NCBI GenBank assembly: GCA_003049485.1
Contig: PYST01000326.1
Location: forward strand, 1 to 43,030
Source of the DNA: Ophioceras dolichostomum
Taxonomy: Eukaryota; Ascomycota; Sordariomycetes; Magnaporthales; Ophioceraceae
Direction of reading: 5' to 3'
DNA length: 43,030 nt
This document shows, piece by piece, positions 21,081-30,427 of the stretch; position 1 is the stretch's first letter; each line of letters begins with the position of its first letter. A program made the translations under genes and the position numbers. The notes below the pieces were generated by a model. It saw nothing but the letters and a program-made list of their open reading frames with translations. It was not told the DNA's origin and did not search any database.

Positions 21081-23279
21081 ATGTCCGACGGCCCCCATTC
21101 GCCCTCGAGGGCGCCCCCGCCTGATAAAGACGGCAAGGATGGGTCGAGGCTGTCGATAGGCGACGGTCGGGGCGAGTCGGCGGGACAGTCAGCAGGGGTC
21201 GATCTAAGGGACAGCAGCGCCTCGGCCGCGTCCTCTAAGAGGGAAACGGCGCATGGAACTGAAGACGGGCTATTGACGGAGAATGATGACCCATTGCCGG
21301 CAACGTCGGCGACGGCTCGGTCATCCTTGGCACAAGGACGGGACGGGGCCAGCAGACAAAGTGCCAGGGAGAGGTGGTGGAACTGGATCCCGTTCCCCCT
21401 GCGCCGCGCTGGGGTGGCGGTCGCGACCTGGGTAAAAGGACCACCAAATGCCCAGCCCTACAAGATAGCACCGTTCTTTCCCAAGGTGCAACAGTTCCCG
21501 ATATGGTTGCTGGACCAGTATCTGCCCAAGCTCTGGCAGCGGGTGCTGCTGGTGATCGTCTATCTCGCCATGTGGGCCACCGCCTTCGCGATGGTGATTC
21601 GGATGGGTCAGGCGGTGTCGGCTGTGGGCGACTTGGGGGAACCGGCAAGCATCGGGTGCGGCAGCTCCTTCTGGTCTATGGGCAACGGGTGTGGCATCGA
21701 CGGCATGTACTGTAGGCCCTTCAACGGGAGTGGCCTCGCCTTCCGCTGCCCGGCGAACTGCCAGAGCTACCGTGTGCTGAACCCGCGCGCCGTGGGCGAC
21801 CAGGAGGTCAACTACCGGCCCCTGGTCGTTGGCGGGCCACCCGATGGTGGAAGCAGTGACAATGCCAGGTACCGGGGCGACTCCCACATTTGCAGCTCGG
21901 CCATCCATTCAGGCGTCGTCTCGAATACCGCGGGCGGCTGCGGCGTGGTCTACCTGACCGGCCAGCACAGCAACTTCGTCGCCTCCGACCGGAACGGCAT
22001 CTCCAGCGTCGGGTTCGACTCCAACTTTCCGCTGTCGTTCACGTTCCTCGGCGAGCTGGGCTGCGAGGCGAAGGATCTGAGATGGCCGCTGCTCGGCCTG
22101 TCGGTGGCCTTCTCGTCCGTGTTCTCGCTCTTCGTGAGCTCCGCGCCCCTGTTCTTCTTCGCCGTCTTCACGGGCATCTTCTGGCACGTGGGCATGGTGT
22201 CGGACCCGCCGTCGCACTCGTCCATCGCGGGGCTCGCGTCTAACATACTCGGCAAGTACCTGCCCGCGATGCTGGCCGCCTGGATCATATTCGACAAGAT
22301 GGGCGTCCGCCGCACGCTCACGGGCCTGACGGCGCAGATGGAGAAGACGATCCTGTGGCTGGGCGCCTGCTGGCTCGGTGCGCTCGAGAACTACAGCTTC
22401 GAGGTGTGGATCCCCATCACGAGGCTGACGGGCCGCGACCTTGATCAGCAACCCGGCGCGAAGGCCGCGCTAGCGTTTCTCATCGTCGCGCTCGTCGTGA
22501 TCGTCGCCACGCAGGTCTACTTCTTCCGCCAGGAGGGGCGGCTGTTACGCTACCTGAAGGTCTACCTGCTCTTCGTGACTGGCATCATCATCTGCCTTCT
22601 CATCCCGGATCTCAAGCTCCGCATCCACCACTATATCCTCGCGCTGCTGCTGCTTCTGGGGACGAGCATGCAGACGCGGCCTTCGCTGCTATACCAGGGC
22701 TTATTAGTGGGACTTTTCATCAACGGAGTTGCACGCTGGGGCTTCGACTCGCTGCTGCAGACCGCAGCGTCGCTGCAGGGCGATGGCCAGTACTTCTCTG
22801 ACCTACCCGCGATAGCGACGCCGACGACGGCCCTCGCTGGCGCCGCGGCCAACGGCACCGACGGGACCACCACTTCAGCAGCAGCAGCAGCGGCAGCCAA
22901 CAACGTCAGCACTATCACGTTCACGTGGGAGATCCCGCCTATAGACTCCGTCATGGATGGCATCAGTGTCCTGGTCAACGACGTGGAGCGGTACCGCGGC
23001 TACTTCCGCGACGACGACTCTGGCGCCAGCTCCGGCGCCGGCGACGCGAGCACGAATGGCAAGTGGTTCCAGTGGACGCGGAAGGCCGGGGTCGAGATCA
23101 ACGAGTACTTCCGGTTTGGGTATATGGTGGGCACGTCGAATCTCGACTACACTAGGGCAGGGATCTGGAACGCGCGAGGCGAGTGGGTGCAGATGGCGGA
23201 TGGGCCCTCTAAGGTCAGGAGGAGGGCGGAGGACGATGTCCATGAGCAGGGGAGGGCTTGGTTGAAGAAGAGGAGGTGA
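21081..23279 (+). CDS. LCCL-domain multipass membrane protein
   Basis: Single exon, 732 aa. Residues 1-95 are disordered and Ser/Asp-rich. FPKVQQFPIWLLDQYLPKLW precedes a first membrane helix (about 153-178). An extracytoplasmic/lumenal Cys-rich segment follows (CGSSFWSMGNGCGIDGMYC, FRCPANCQSYRVLNPR). The LCCL signature is RYRGDSHICSSAIHSGVV, GGCGVVYLTG and VGFDSNFPLSF (about 263-318). Further hydrophobic helices span roughly 336-550. The C-terminal part is soluble and ends in a basic stretch. Fungal LCCL proteins of this architecture have no firmly established role; LCCL folds are thought to bind ligands or proteins outside the cytosol. An Ala/Thr-rich insertion at about 580-610 contains a short Ala run. 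Confidence 0.88.
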   Translation: MSDGPHSPSRAPPPDKDGKDGSRLSIGDGRGESAGQSAGVDLRDSSASAASSKRETAHGTEDGLLTENDDPLPATSATARSSLAQGRDGASRQSARERWWNWIPFPLRRAGVAVATWVKGPPNAQPYKIAPFFPKVQQFPIWLLDQYLPKLWQRVLLVIVYLAMWATAFAMVIRMGQAVSAVGDLGEPASIGCGSSFWSMGNGCGIDGMYCRPFNGSGLAFRCPANCQSYRVLNPRAVGDQEVNYRPLVVGGPPDGGSSDNARYRGDSHICSSAIHSGVVSNTAGGCGVVYLTGQHSNFVASDRNGISSVGFDSNFPLSFTFLGELGCEAKDLRWPLLGLSVAFSSVFSLFVSSAPLFFFAVFTGIFWHVGMVSDPPSHSSIAGLASNILGKYLPAMLAAWIIFDKMGVRRTLTGLTAQMEKTILWLGACWLGALENYSFEVWIPITRLTGRDLDQQPGAKAALAFLIVALVVIVATQVYFFRQEGRLLRYLKVYLLFVTGIIICLLIPDLKLRIHHYILALLLLLGTSMQTRPSLLYQGLLVGLFINGVARWGFDSLLQTAASLQGDGQYFSDLPAIATPTTALAGAAANGTDGTTTSAAAAAAANNVSTITFTWEIPPIDSVMDGISVLVNDVERYRGYFRDDDSGASSGAGDASTNGKWFQWTRKAGVEINEYFRFGYMVGTSNLDYTRAGIWNARGEWVQMADGPSKVRRRAEDDVHEQGRAWLKKRR

Positions 23280-24384
23280 TGTTTCGCTGATGTGCTTTCA
23301 CCATTCACAATACCTCTATATATGTGGTGTTTACCTTATATACTTCTCATGACCTGTCACGCATTTTCCTTTCTTCGCCTGTGTTTGCATATTTGTACCT
23401 CCTAGGTAGTAGTATCATGGTGCGACTACTAGCTGTTAGCATATATAGAGCTGTACTTACATGTACTCGGATCTAGGTACAGTTAGCAGCAGATGTGGAT
23501 CACTGATCTTGCGTTTCCTGTACATGGCACCTAGTCGCCTGGGGTGGATCCAAATCGGATCTTTATTGCATCAAGTTCGAATGGTTTCAACAGACGAAAC
23601 CGCCTGATTTACTGCTCGGTAGTCTCCGAAACTGCAGCCTCTGGACGACAGCTGTGGATCAGAGCGTGTTTGGCCATTGGTGCATGCTTGACTCGGACTC
23701 AAGCTGCGAGGTATATAAGTTTCGACTCATCCACTCACTACCACTAACACGCAGAGCTCTCACAGCCTTTGTGCTGCCATTTCTCGAACCTTTTTCTTCG
23801 CATGATCACAAATCTTTTACACCCGGTCTGTGAGATCCAGTGACTGCTTCGGACGTATCATGGTGCTACTCCAATTCAACCTTGCGCGATGGTTTCCCCG
23901 CATTTCGGCCTCGGAGCCGGGTTGAGCTCCGAAAGCGGTAGTGAGATTGCTAGTGAGCTCTTGGTGTTAGTGGAGACGCGTTGTTTGCTTGGAGCTTTTG
24001 CCTCAACCATGCGATGGCAAAAAGATCGTTATCCCACGCTCGCTCTCCAACCTCCATCCTTGGCTTGACGAATCGATTCCACTCCCCTCCCTCCCTCTCC
24101 TTCTGGAGCATCAAGCTAGCGCACACAACCCCTCCCTCACTTCTGAGGGGTCACCGAGTTATGGTTGGAGTCGTCGACGCATCCCGCGCATCTCTTTGAT
24201 ACAGTTGGTTTATCTGCGCCTCCCACTCGCTCACTCGCTCACCACCTTCATACACACACACACGCACACTTTTCACTCACTTACATCCCGCGCATTCCTA
24301 CACCCTCAATTTGCGCGCCGCCTGCTGGAAGTCCCAAAGAGCCCAGAGAGGAAACTGTAGCAGAATAGTAACTCTCTGGACAAG
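23280..24384. other. Spacer upstream of the CDF transporter
   Basis: No gene seen. A TATA-like element lies at 23712-23719. The following ~650 bp is C/T/A-rich with CA-repeat-like segments (24250-24270) and could be a long leader for the transporter. Confidence 0.5.
23712..23719 (+). promoter_or_regulatory. TATA-like element (tatataag)
   Basis: A good TATA match sits upstream of a pyrimidine-rich stretch and about 670 bp before the transporter ATG at 24385. It would imply a long 5' UTR or an upstream transcript start. Confidence 0.35.
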
Positions 24385-25980
24385 ATGGATCCCGGCATCT
24401 CCCATTCGATAACTCACCACCCCCACCCTTTTATCCTGCAGTCCCCTCCTCCGCGCTCCAACACACACACGCCCCGGCCGTCCGTTGCTGCCACCCCCTC
24501 CACCTCAGACCAGCAGAATGCTAGCAGCACTGCTGTAGAGCTGGAGGCCATGCTCGCGGACACGGAGCACCACCGCCATGACGCCGTGGCCAGGCACCCG
24601 GCTTCGCACCACCACTCATCCAGCTCCAACGCAGGTGGTCCGGCTGGGGCCGGTGGCGACGGCGGCAGCCTCATGATAGCTGCCGACGTAGAGAGCCAGA
24701 CCACGGCTACTGTTCCTGGCGGACGCCGCCTCCCGCGCTTTTCCCTCGAAAGCGACCCCTACGGCCTCTCGCTCGCGTACAAGACACCTTCAGACCTGGA
24801 GCAGATCAAGGCCAACACGTCGCGTAAGCGATGGACCGGAAACAAGAAGACCTCCGCCTCTTCTTCTGCTCCCACCGGCCCTGGCATCCTAGTTGGCGCC
24901 GGCTCTGCCCCTACCGGCAGCAGCAAGAGCAGCGATCTCGCATCCTGCCTCCCACCCCTGCAGTCCAGCCTCCAGGCGCGCAAGGTCGAGAGCTTCTACA
25001 GGTCCCAGAATGAGACCATTGAGCGGCTGCTCAAGTCCGTCGAGGAGCACCGCGCGCAGGCCCGCCAGGAGGCCGGCGAGGACCTCCTGCAGTACCGCAT
25101 CGGCGTGTACGGCTCCTTCGCTGCCAACGTCGTGCTCGCGGCGCTTCAGCTGTACGGCGCCATCGCCTCCGGCTCGCTCTCGCTCTTCACCACCATGGCC
25201 GACAGCATCTTCGACCCGCTCAGCAACGTCACACTCATCCTGTCCAACCGCGCGGTGCGGCGCGTCGACCCCGCCAGGTTCCCGTCGGGCAAGGCCAGGC
25301 TTGAGACCGTGGGCAACATAGTCTTCTGCTTCCTCATGGCCGCCGTGTCGCTGATCCTCATCGCCTTCTCCGCGAGGGACCTGAGCGACCGGATGGGCAC
25401 GGGGGGCGTCAACGGTTTTCACCTGCCGTCCGTCATCGCGGTCGCCGTGGCCTTCGCGACGAAGCTGGTCCTGTTCCTGTACACGTGGGCGCTGAAGGAC
25501 CGCTACTCGCAGATCCGCATCCTGTGGCAGGACCACCGAAACGACCTGCTGATCAACGGGTTCGGCGTGCTGACGTCCGTGGGCGGGTCGAAGCTCGTGT
25601 GGTGGATCGATCCCACGGGAGCCATCGTGCTGTCGGTCATCATCTCGGCCATATGGCTGCGCACGGCCTTCTCGGAGTTCCTGCTGCTGGTGGGCGTGGT
25701 GGCCAGCGTCGAGACGCAGCAGCTCATCACGTACGTGTGCCTGACGCACTCCCCCGCCGTCAGGCAGATCGACACGGTCAGGGTGTATCATTCCGGGCCT
25801 AGGCTGATCGCCGAGGTGGACGTCGTGATGGATCCGGAGTCGAGCCTGATGGAGACGCACGATATCGCGGAGGAGCTGCAGATCAAGCTGGAGAGCTTGC
25901 CGGATGTGGAGAGGGCGTATGTGCATGTTGATTACGAGACTACGCATAAGCCGGAGCATGCGTTTAAGAAGGATCTGTAA
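24385..25980 (+). CDS. Cation diffusion facilitator transporter, probably Mn type
   Basis: Single exon, 531 aa. Residues 1-230 are a long cytosolic N-terminus, His/Ser/Pro-rich with HHPHP and HHHS stretches. The transmembrane core runs about 238-440. The first metal motif is MADSIFDPLSN (Asp273-x3-Asp277) and the second is WQDHRNDLLIN (Asp383-x3-Asp387). FPSGKARLETVGNIVF between them is typical of CDF proteins. The C-terminal cytosolic dimerisation domain (about 445-525) reads TVRVYHSGPRLIAEVDVVMD and VERAYVHVDYE. Zn-type CDFs carry HxxxD in helix 2. DxxxD in both helices is the pattern of Mn-type members, so manganese export to vacuole, Golgi or outside is inferred rather than shown. Which membrane is unclear, as there is no obvious targeting signal. 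Confidence 0.9.
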   Translation: MDPGISHSITHHPHPFILQSPPPRSNTHTPRPSVAATPSTSDQQNASSTAVELEAMLADTEHHRHDAVARHPASHHHSSSSNAGGPAGAGGDGGSLMIAADVESQTTATVPGGRRLPRFSLESDPYGLSLAYKTPSDLEQIKANTSRKRWTGNKKTSASSSAPTGPGILVGAGSAPTGSSKSSDLASCLPPLQSSLQARKVESFYRSQNETIERLLKSVEEHRAQARQEAGEDLLQYRIGVYGSFAANVVLAALQLYGAIASGSLSLFTTMADSIFDPLSNVTLILSNRAVRRVDPARFPSGKARLETVGNIVFCFLMAAVSLILIAFSARDLSDRMGTGGVNGFHLPSVIAVAVAFATKLVLFLYTWALKDRYSQIRILWQDHRNDLLINGFGVLTSVGGSKLVWWIDPTGAIVLSVIISAIWLRTAFSEFLLLVGVVASVETQQLITYVCLTHSPAVRQIDTVRVYHSGPRLIAEVDVVMDPESSLMETHDIAEELQIKLESLPDVERAYVHVDYETTHKPEHAFKKDL

Positions 25981-27065
25981 TGGAGGTTTCTTTCTTTCTT
26001 TTTCTTTTTTGTTTTCTTTTTTTTGGCATGGTTACATATCGTCGTCCATTAGCATAATATCTATTTGTTTGAGGCTCGGATTTCTGTTAGAGGATTGTCT
26101 ACCGTCTGGATAGCTGTTGACTTAGCTGTGCGGCCTTTGGACGAGGAGGTTCCAGTCATTCCGTAGACGAGGTCCTCGCAAGCACGTCTTCTGCTGCAGG
26201 AACATCACGGCATATAATGAGCATGCGGACTCTACCATATAGGATCAATAGATGGTCATTGTGTTATTCATGAAAATAACTACTTTCGTCTCTCGTCTAG
26301 TCATTGTGTTATGTTCCAGTCGTCCAAGGTTCCTCCACAAAGTGCCTGCCACCAACGCAGTTGTCAGGGGAAAAAAGAATAGAAGCTCGTGAAGCCCATC
26401 GAAGATCTCTGGGATGATGGTGTATGGTTCACGGCCAGAAAAAGGCTAAGGGCGAAAAGAAATGGGGATAGGAAAAGGAAGCGTGATAACACAGCAATGG
26501 CAGTCGCAAGAGTCCGTCCTCCTGCTTCCCCCTCATGACGATATCCTCGTGGATATTATAGCCCTCCCTTTGCAGAAGGGGGGCTTGTCGTTCCGTGTGT
26601 ATCGTTACAGCCCGGCCCATTTGAGATGTTCGTCCAAGCAAGAGAGCAAAAAAAAAAAAAAAAAGAGGCAAAGTGTAGTAGATGTCGTGAGAATGAAAAT
26701 ACCACCTAGGCGGCATCCCCTCCGTGAGGCATGGAACAGTCCATCCGTGGGCCAGAAGTCCCGTCCTGTCTTGTCGCCATGAGTAGGAGGAGGAACGCCC
26801 CAAAGAGAGCAAAGAAACACCGAGCCAGGAATAAGGGCGAAACTGAGAAATGCGGGAGTTAAAAATATACATAGATCACAGGAAGTGTTGGTTGGAGGGA
26901 ATGCAGGGTGTGTCCGCGGGGGGAGCCCACCGTACGGACAGCTCGAGGTGCTAGGCAAAGGTGTGTGCATGTATGTGAGGCGGGCTCCCTGGGTCTTCAA
27001 ACAAAGCCTTGGACCCGGAGTTCAGTCCACCGGTCAAGCATAGACCCGGCCAGTGTCCACAACCA
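25981..27065. other. Intergenic spacer between convergent CDF and F-box-like genes
   Basis: No convincing gene. It contains CT-rich sequence right after the CDF stop and an 18-nt poly-A run near 26649-26666. Open frames here are interrupted and not protein-like. Confidence 0.5.
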
Positions 27066-27920
27066 CTACCATGCAGACGACCACTTTACCGGGTTCTTGA
27101 GCTGGAGTTGTCGCATCTCCTCGTAGATGTAGCGAAAGAGCTCCCGGCGATGCTTGGGTGAAAGCGGGAGGCGCTCCGGGAACGACTTGGGCACCCTCGC
27201 CTTCTTCAGCAGCGCCTCGCCGCTAGTGTTGAGGCAGTGTCGGCGGGTGCGGACGGCCCAGTGGTCGCATTGGCAGGCCAGCATGACCGACATGCGCTTG
27301 ATTTGCATGATGGTCGACTTGCGCATGCTGTAGAAGAAGAAGTCGGGCGCATGGTACGAGGTCGCCAACTTCTTCCTGTGCTCGGGCCTCTGCAGGGCTT
27401 CCCAGGGTAGGGTCAAGCGCTCATAGTCTTGAGTGTCAAAGAAGTGTGTTAGTCGGAATAGCGGCAGACTTGGAGAGGAGATCTGGTCTGGTAGAACATG
27501 GGAGTTTGCGGCGGGGGAGCTCAGTTTGAACTTACGTCCGACGAAAAACTCGTTCTTGCCGTACAGAATATATGTGCCCTCATAGTCGAGCTGCTTGCAG
27601 GTACGCAGAATGTTGGTGTGCAGCTTCTGATTCTTGGGGTTCTTGTCCCACGGGATGGAGGACGGCCAGCGAGGAGTGAGCTGCTTCCGCTTCGGATTGA
27701 CGACTACGGGAAGCGGGGAGGGCGGACGCAGCAGGTACTCGAGGATCTGGGTGCGGAGCTCGGCCGGAAGCATGAGAAAGAGAAAGACGTGGTCTTCGGC
27801 TTGGTCTTTGGCGACGTCCGTGCCGTTGTCCGTCGTCTGGGACTCGTTGGTCGGAGCGTTTCCCGTTCCCGTTCCCTGCGTCCGAGCCGCCTTTTTCTCT
27901 TTGTCAATCCCATGCGCCAT
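27066..27920 (-). CDS. Hypothetical protein with F-box/2EXR-like N-terminus
   Basis: Two exons (27920-27536 and 27427-27066) give 248 aa. The intron (donor gtaagt, acceptor tcaag) is 108 nt and stop-free. Splicing joins KNEFFVG to HYERLTLPWEAL. The N-terminal 45 residues are polar and disordered. FLMLPAELRTQILEYLLRPP followed by ILRTCKQLDYEGTYILYGKN is the LPxELRxxIxxxLL...CxQLxxEgxxxLYgxN pattern of fungal F-box-like and 2EXR domain proteins. The remainder, including KSTIMQIKRMSVMLAC and the Lys/Arg-rich C-terminus, is not recognised. F-box proteins recruit substrates to SCF ubiquitin ligases, but this protein may not bind Skp1. An in-frame upstream extension to 28286 exists but looks like leader or intron sequence (gtaagt at about 28197). 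Confidence 0.7.
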   Translation of the reverse strand: MAHGIDKEKKAARTQGTGTGNAPTNESQTTDNGTDVAKDQAEDHVFLFLMLPAELRTQILEYLLRPPSPLPVVVNPKRKQLTPRWPSSIPWDKNPKNQKLHTNILRTCKQLDYEGTYILYGKNEFFVGRKFKLSSPAANSHVLPDQISSPSLPLFRLTHFFDTQDYERLTLPWEALQRPEHRKKLATSYHAPDFFFYSMRKSTIMQIKRMSVMLACQCDHWAVRTRRHCLNTSGEALLKKARVPKSFPERLPLSPKHRRELFRYIYEEMRQLQLKNPVKWSSAW

Positions 27921-29156
27921 GGTAGACACGAAGTAAAAACGAGTACGAGCATTTGCTGGGACGAAGGGTCCGCCAAGGTTACAAGCGGGGGTTGCAGGGT
28001 ACAGTGACGAGTGGCTCGCTGGGGAATACTGGACATAGAAAAGTACGGGAGCACCTAGGAGGAGTAAGAGGAGTACAAAAGAATGTAAGGATATAATCGA
28101 CGAGCTATTAAGGAAATCTGCTGAATGTGCAGCACGGATGGTCCTGTGGTGATAGACAGGACGGAAAGCAAAGGCTGGTGGAGGAGCATGACTTACAACT
28201 TCACGACCCGGGCCAGCCTGGGCCACAGGTGCCCTCGCGGCTCGACGAACGAGCTTGCGGGGTCCAGCAGGGTTGCCTCGGGTCATCTTGATCGATGCCT
28301 GTTCCTGTAGTGTTTGCTGAAGGCCTGGATGATCCCATAGAAGTTTACTCCGATAGCAATTGGGTACTTTGCGAGGATGGTGAGCTTGACGAAGGCTGGA
28401 GGTCTGCGGGGTAGCTGGAAGCTATGTAGCGAGCGGGGTTTGGTGATGAGGTTCTTTGTTGCGGGGGTGTAGGATCAGCTCTGCTGGATACGGCCAGTCC
28501 TGGAAGACTCGATGAGGAATTTTGTAGCAATGTGGGTTGATGGAGTAACGATGGATGAAGGAGTGAGAGGTTATTCGCACAAGGCTCTAGAGATGTAAGT
28601 TGTATGCAGTGGGAATCTTTATTGGCGTATTATGGACCGGCACTTCATTCAAAGACTGGCGCGGGTGTTTCGACAAACGTTAAGTGCGTCCTGAGGGAAA
28701 GATGTGGGCAGTTTTCAGTTGGGAAGAGGATGAAAGTGTGCCCTTCCTTTGTCTCTGCGCTGCCTGCAAGAGCAACCATGCGAGTTTTATACCGCATCGA
28801 CCAGCCGGCCACCATTCACGCAGCTCAAAAGTGCACAAAAGTGCACAAATAGGCGATGGGATGGTTGGTACGAGAAAATTGTCTTCTGATGAATCAAACC
28901 AGCTAGGAGCAGGCAGAAAAACCGGTGGCCGGCTTTCCTGACAATGAAGATATTCCCAAGGCTGGGTTCTGCCTAGAGGTAGGAGGTATGAATCACCACC
29001 CACTGAAGGATGGCGACGCCTTCGGATGGCAGGTAGTACCTGGAGGCAGGTGTAGAAGGTTTGATACCAGACTTCTCTTCCGCCAAAATCACGTCTTTTA
29101 CTGAGATCCCAAGGAAGGAGGCTTTCGAGATACTGATCACCTCAGCAAGACAGAGT

Positions 29157-29207
29157 CGGTCACGACATAGCAGCCAGAAACGGTCAGTCACGACTTGGCA
29201 GCCAGAA
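29157..29207 (+). repeat. Imperfect direct repeat (cggtca..cacgac..cagccagaa)
   Basis: Two adjacent copies at about 29157-29179 and 29181-29207 share CGGTCA, CACGAC and GCAGCCAGAA, with a 4-base insertion and a few substitutions in the second. Confidence 0.7.
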
Positions 29208-29270
29208 CTCGTCGACCACTGTCCCAAGAGAGAAAGCTCAGTTCAGTGATGCAAGGCAAGTGTCGACAAG

Positions 29271-29303
29271 CAAGTTGATCACAAGTTGATCGCAAGTTGA
29301 TCG
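29271..29303 (+). repeat. 11-bp tandem repeat, three units
   Basis: caagttgatc followed by one variable base, repeated three times with exact units at 29271, 29282 and 29293. Each unit contains TTGATC. Confidence 0.85.
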
Positions 29304-30427
29304 ACGACATGGTAGATGTTTCTATCATAGGTACCTAGGTAGGTATCTATTGCACCTTTCCTTATCTTCTTGGGTATCAATATTAGGCACTTTCGTTCTC
29401 GTAATGCGAATCGAGTATCCAGTCAGGTTCTGTTCACTTTCACGAGCTGCAAGCGTTATCGGATATCCTGCCGCCTTATATGCGAAGCTGAAGCCGTTAA
29501 TCGGCAACGGTCGGTACACCCACTTGCCCATATTCATCTTCTGCCGCTTGCTCCTCCAACAGCACCGCAACAAGCTCTTTCCAAGATCGCCAGTTGTATA
29601 AATTCGACGAACCGTGATTCTTCCTGACTGTTGTTACTGGCTAGGTAGACTGGCCATCTTGCTAGCTGTGAGGGGTCACTCCACTTCTTGCATGCAGGGT
29701 GCCACACGCAGCTTGGGGTGGGCGGAGGCGTTATCAATGGTTCTCATGAAGCTTGTCATGACGAGAGAGGGGGAAAGGGTTAAAAAAGGGCAAATAAGAC
29801 TGGTTGAACGAAATCAAGTGATCCAAAGTCTTGTACATCTTTCTTCTCAGCAAAGTGAAACTTAACATCACCCAACATGAACACTATCGCCTCCCAAAGT
29901 ACAGAAGGACGTTGTGCGGCAAGCGAGGTGGTGACCTCATGTATAATAGGATTCCGATGTCGCTAAAACGGCACTGCGTGGCACATCCCAGTAATTTCCG
30001 CACAGCATCCTGCCTCCCTGCCTTCATTTCGCAGCCAAGAACCCCTTGTGTACTGGTTCTGGCGCTATTGCTCCTTCTCGGAGGCACAGAGACTTCGGGA
30101 CCACTGCCCAGGGATCCTTGCTGTGTTTTGTTTCCCTCTGAACGACTCCACTGTGAATAGCTGGGGCCAGGCATGCATGCCCCAGCTCGCTGCAGGCTTG
30201 GAGCATGTAATTGAGCTTACAGGGATGAGGTGGCATGGCCGTCACTGCCACGGCTAATGATATCAGTTGGTTGCTGCTGGTGATCATCACTCCCCTCGGT
30301 TCCTTTTTCTCCACCTCTTTTTGCAACCACCACAAGAATTCCTCGCTTTTCGTGCTTTCGCGAATTGCTTGGATGACAGTGTCTTGCTTCGCTTCGTCGA
30401 GCTCTTGTCGTCCTGATCGTGGGCGCA

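Larger units (their letters stand above)
27921..30427. other. Long divergent spacer upstream of glycogenin
   Basis: About 2.5 kb with no convincing gene. It contains an 11-bp tandem repeat at 29271-29303, an imperfect direct repeat at 29157-29207 and a palindrome at 29328-29340. The last 150 bp is C/T-rich and is the likely glycogenin leader. Confidence 0.5.

Noticed and set aside
24889..25959. 356-codon minus-strand open frame opposite the CDF gene
   Set aside because: Antisense of GC-rich codons; no domain, while the plus strand has clear CDF motifs.
27921..28286. N-terminal extension of the F-box-like protein to 28286
   Set aside because: The extension contains a hydrophobic Leu run and a gtaagt site and reads like leader or intron sequence. 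ATG 27920 starts a plausible polar N-terminus. I kept it only as an alternative.
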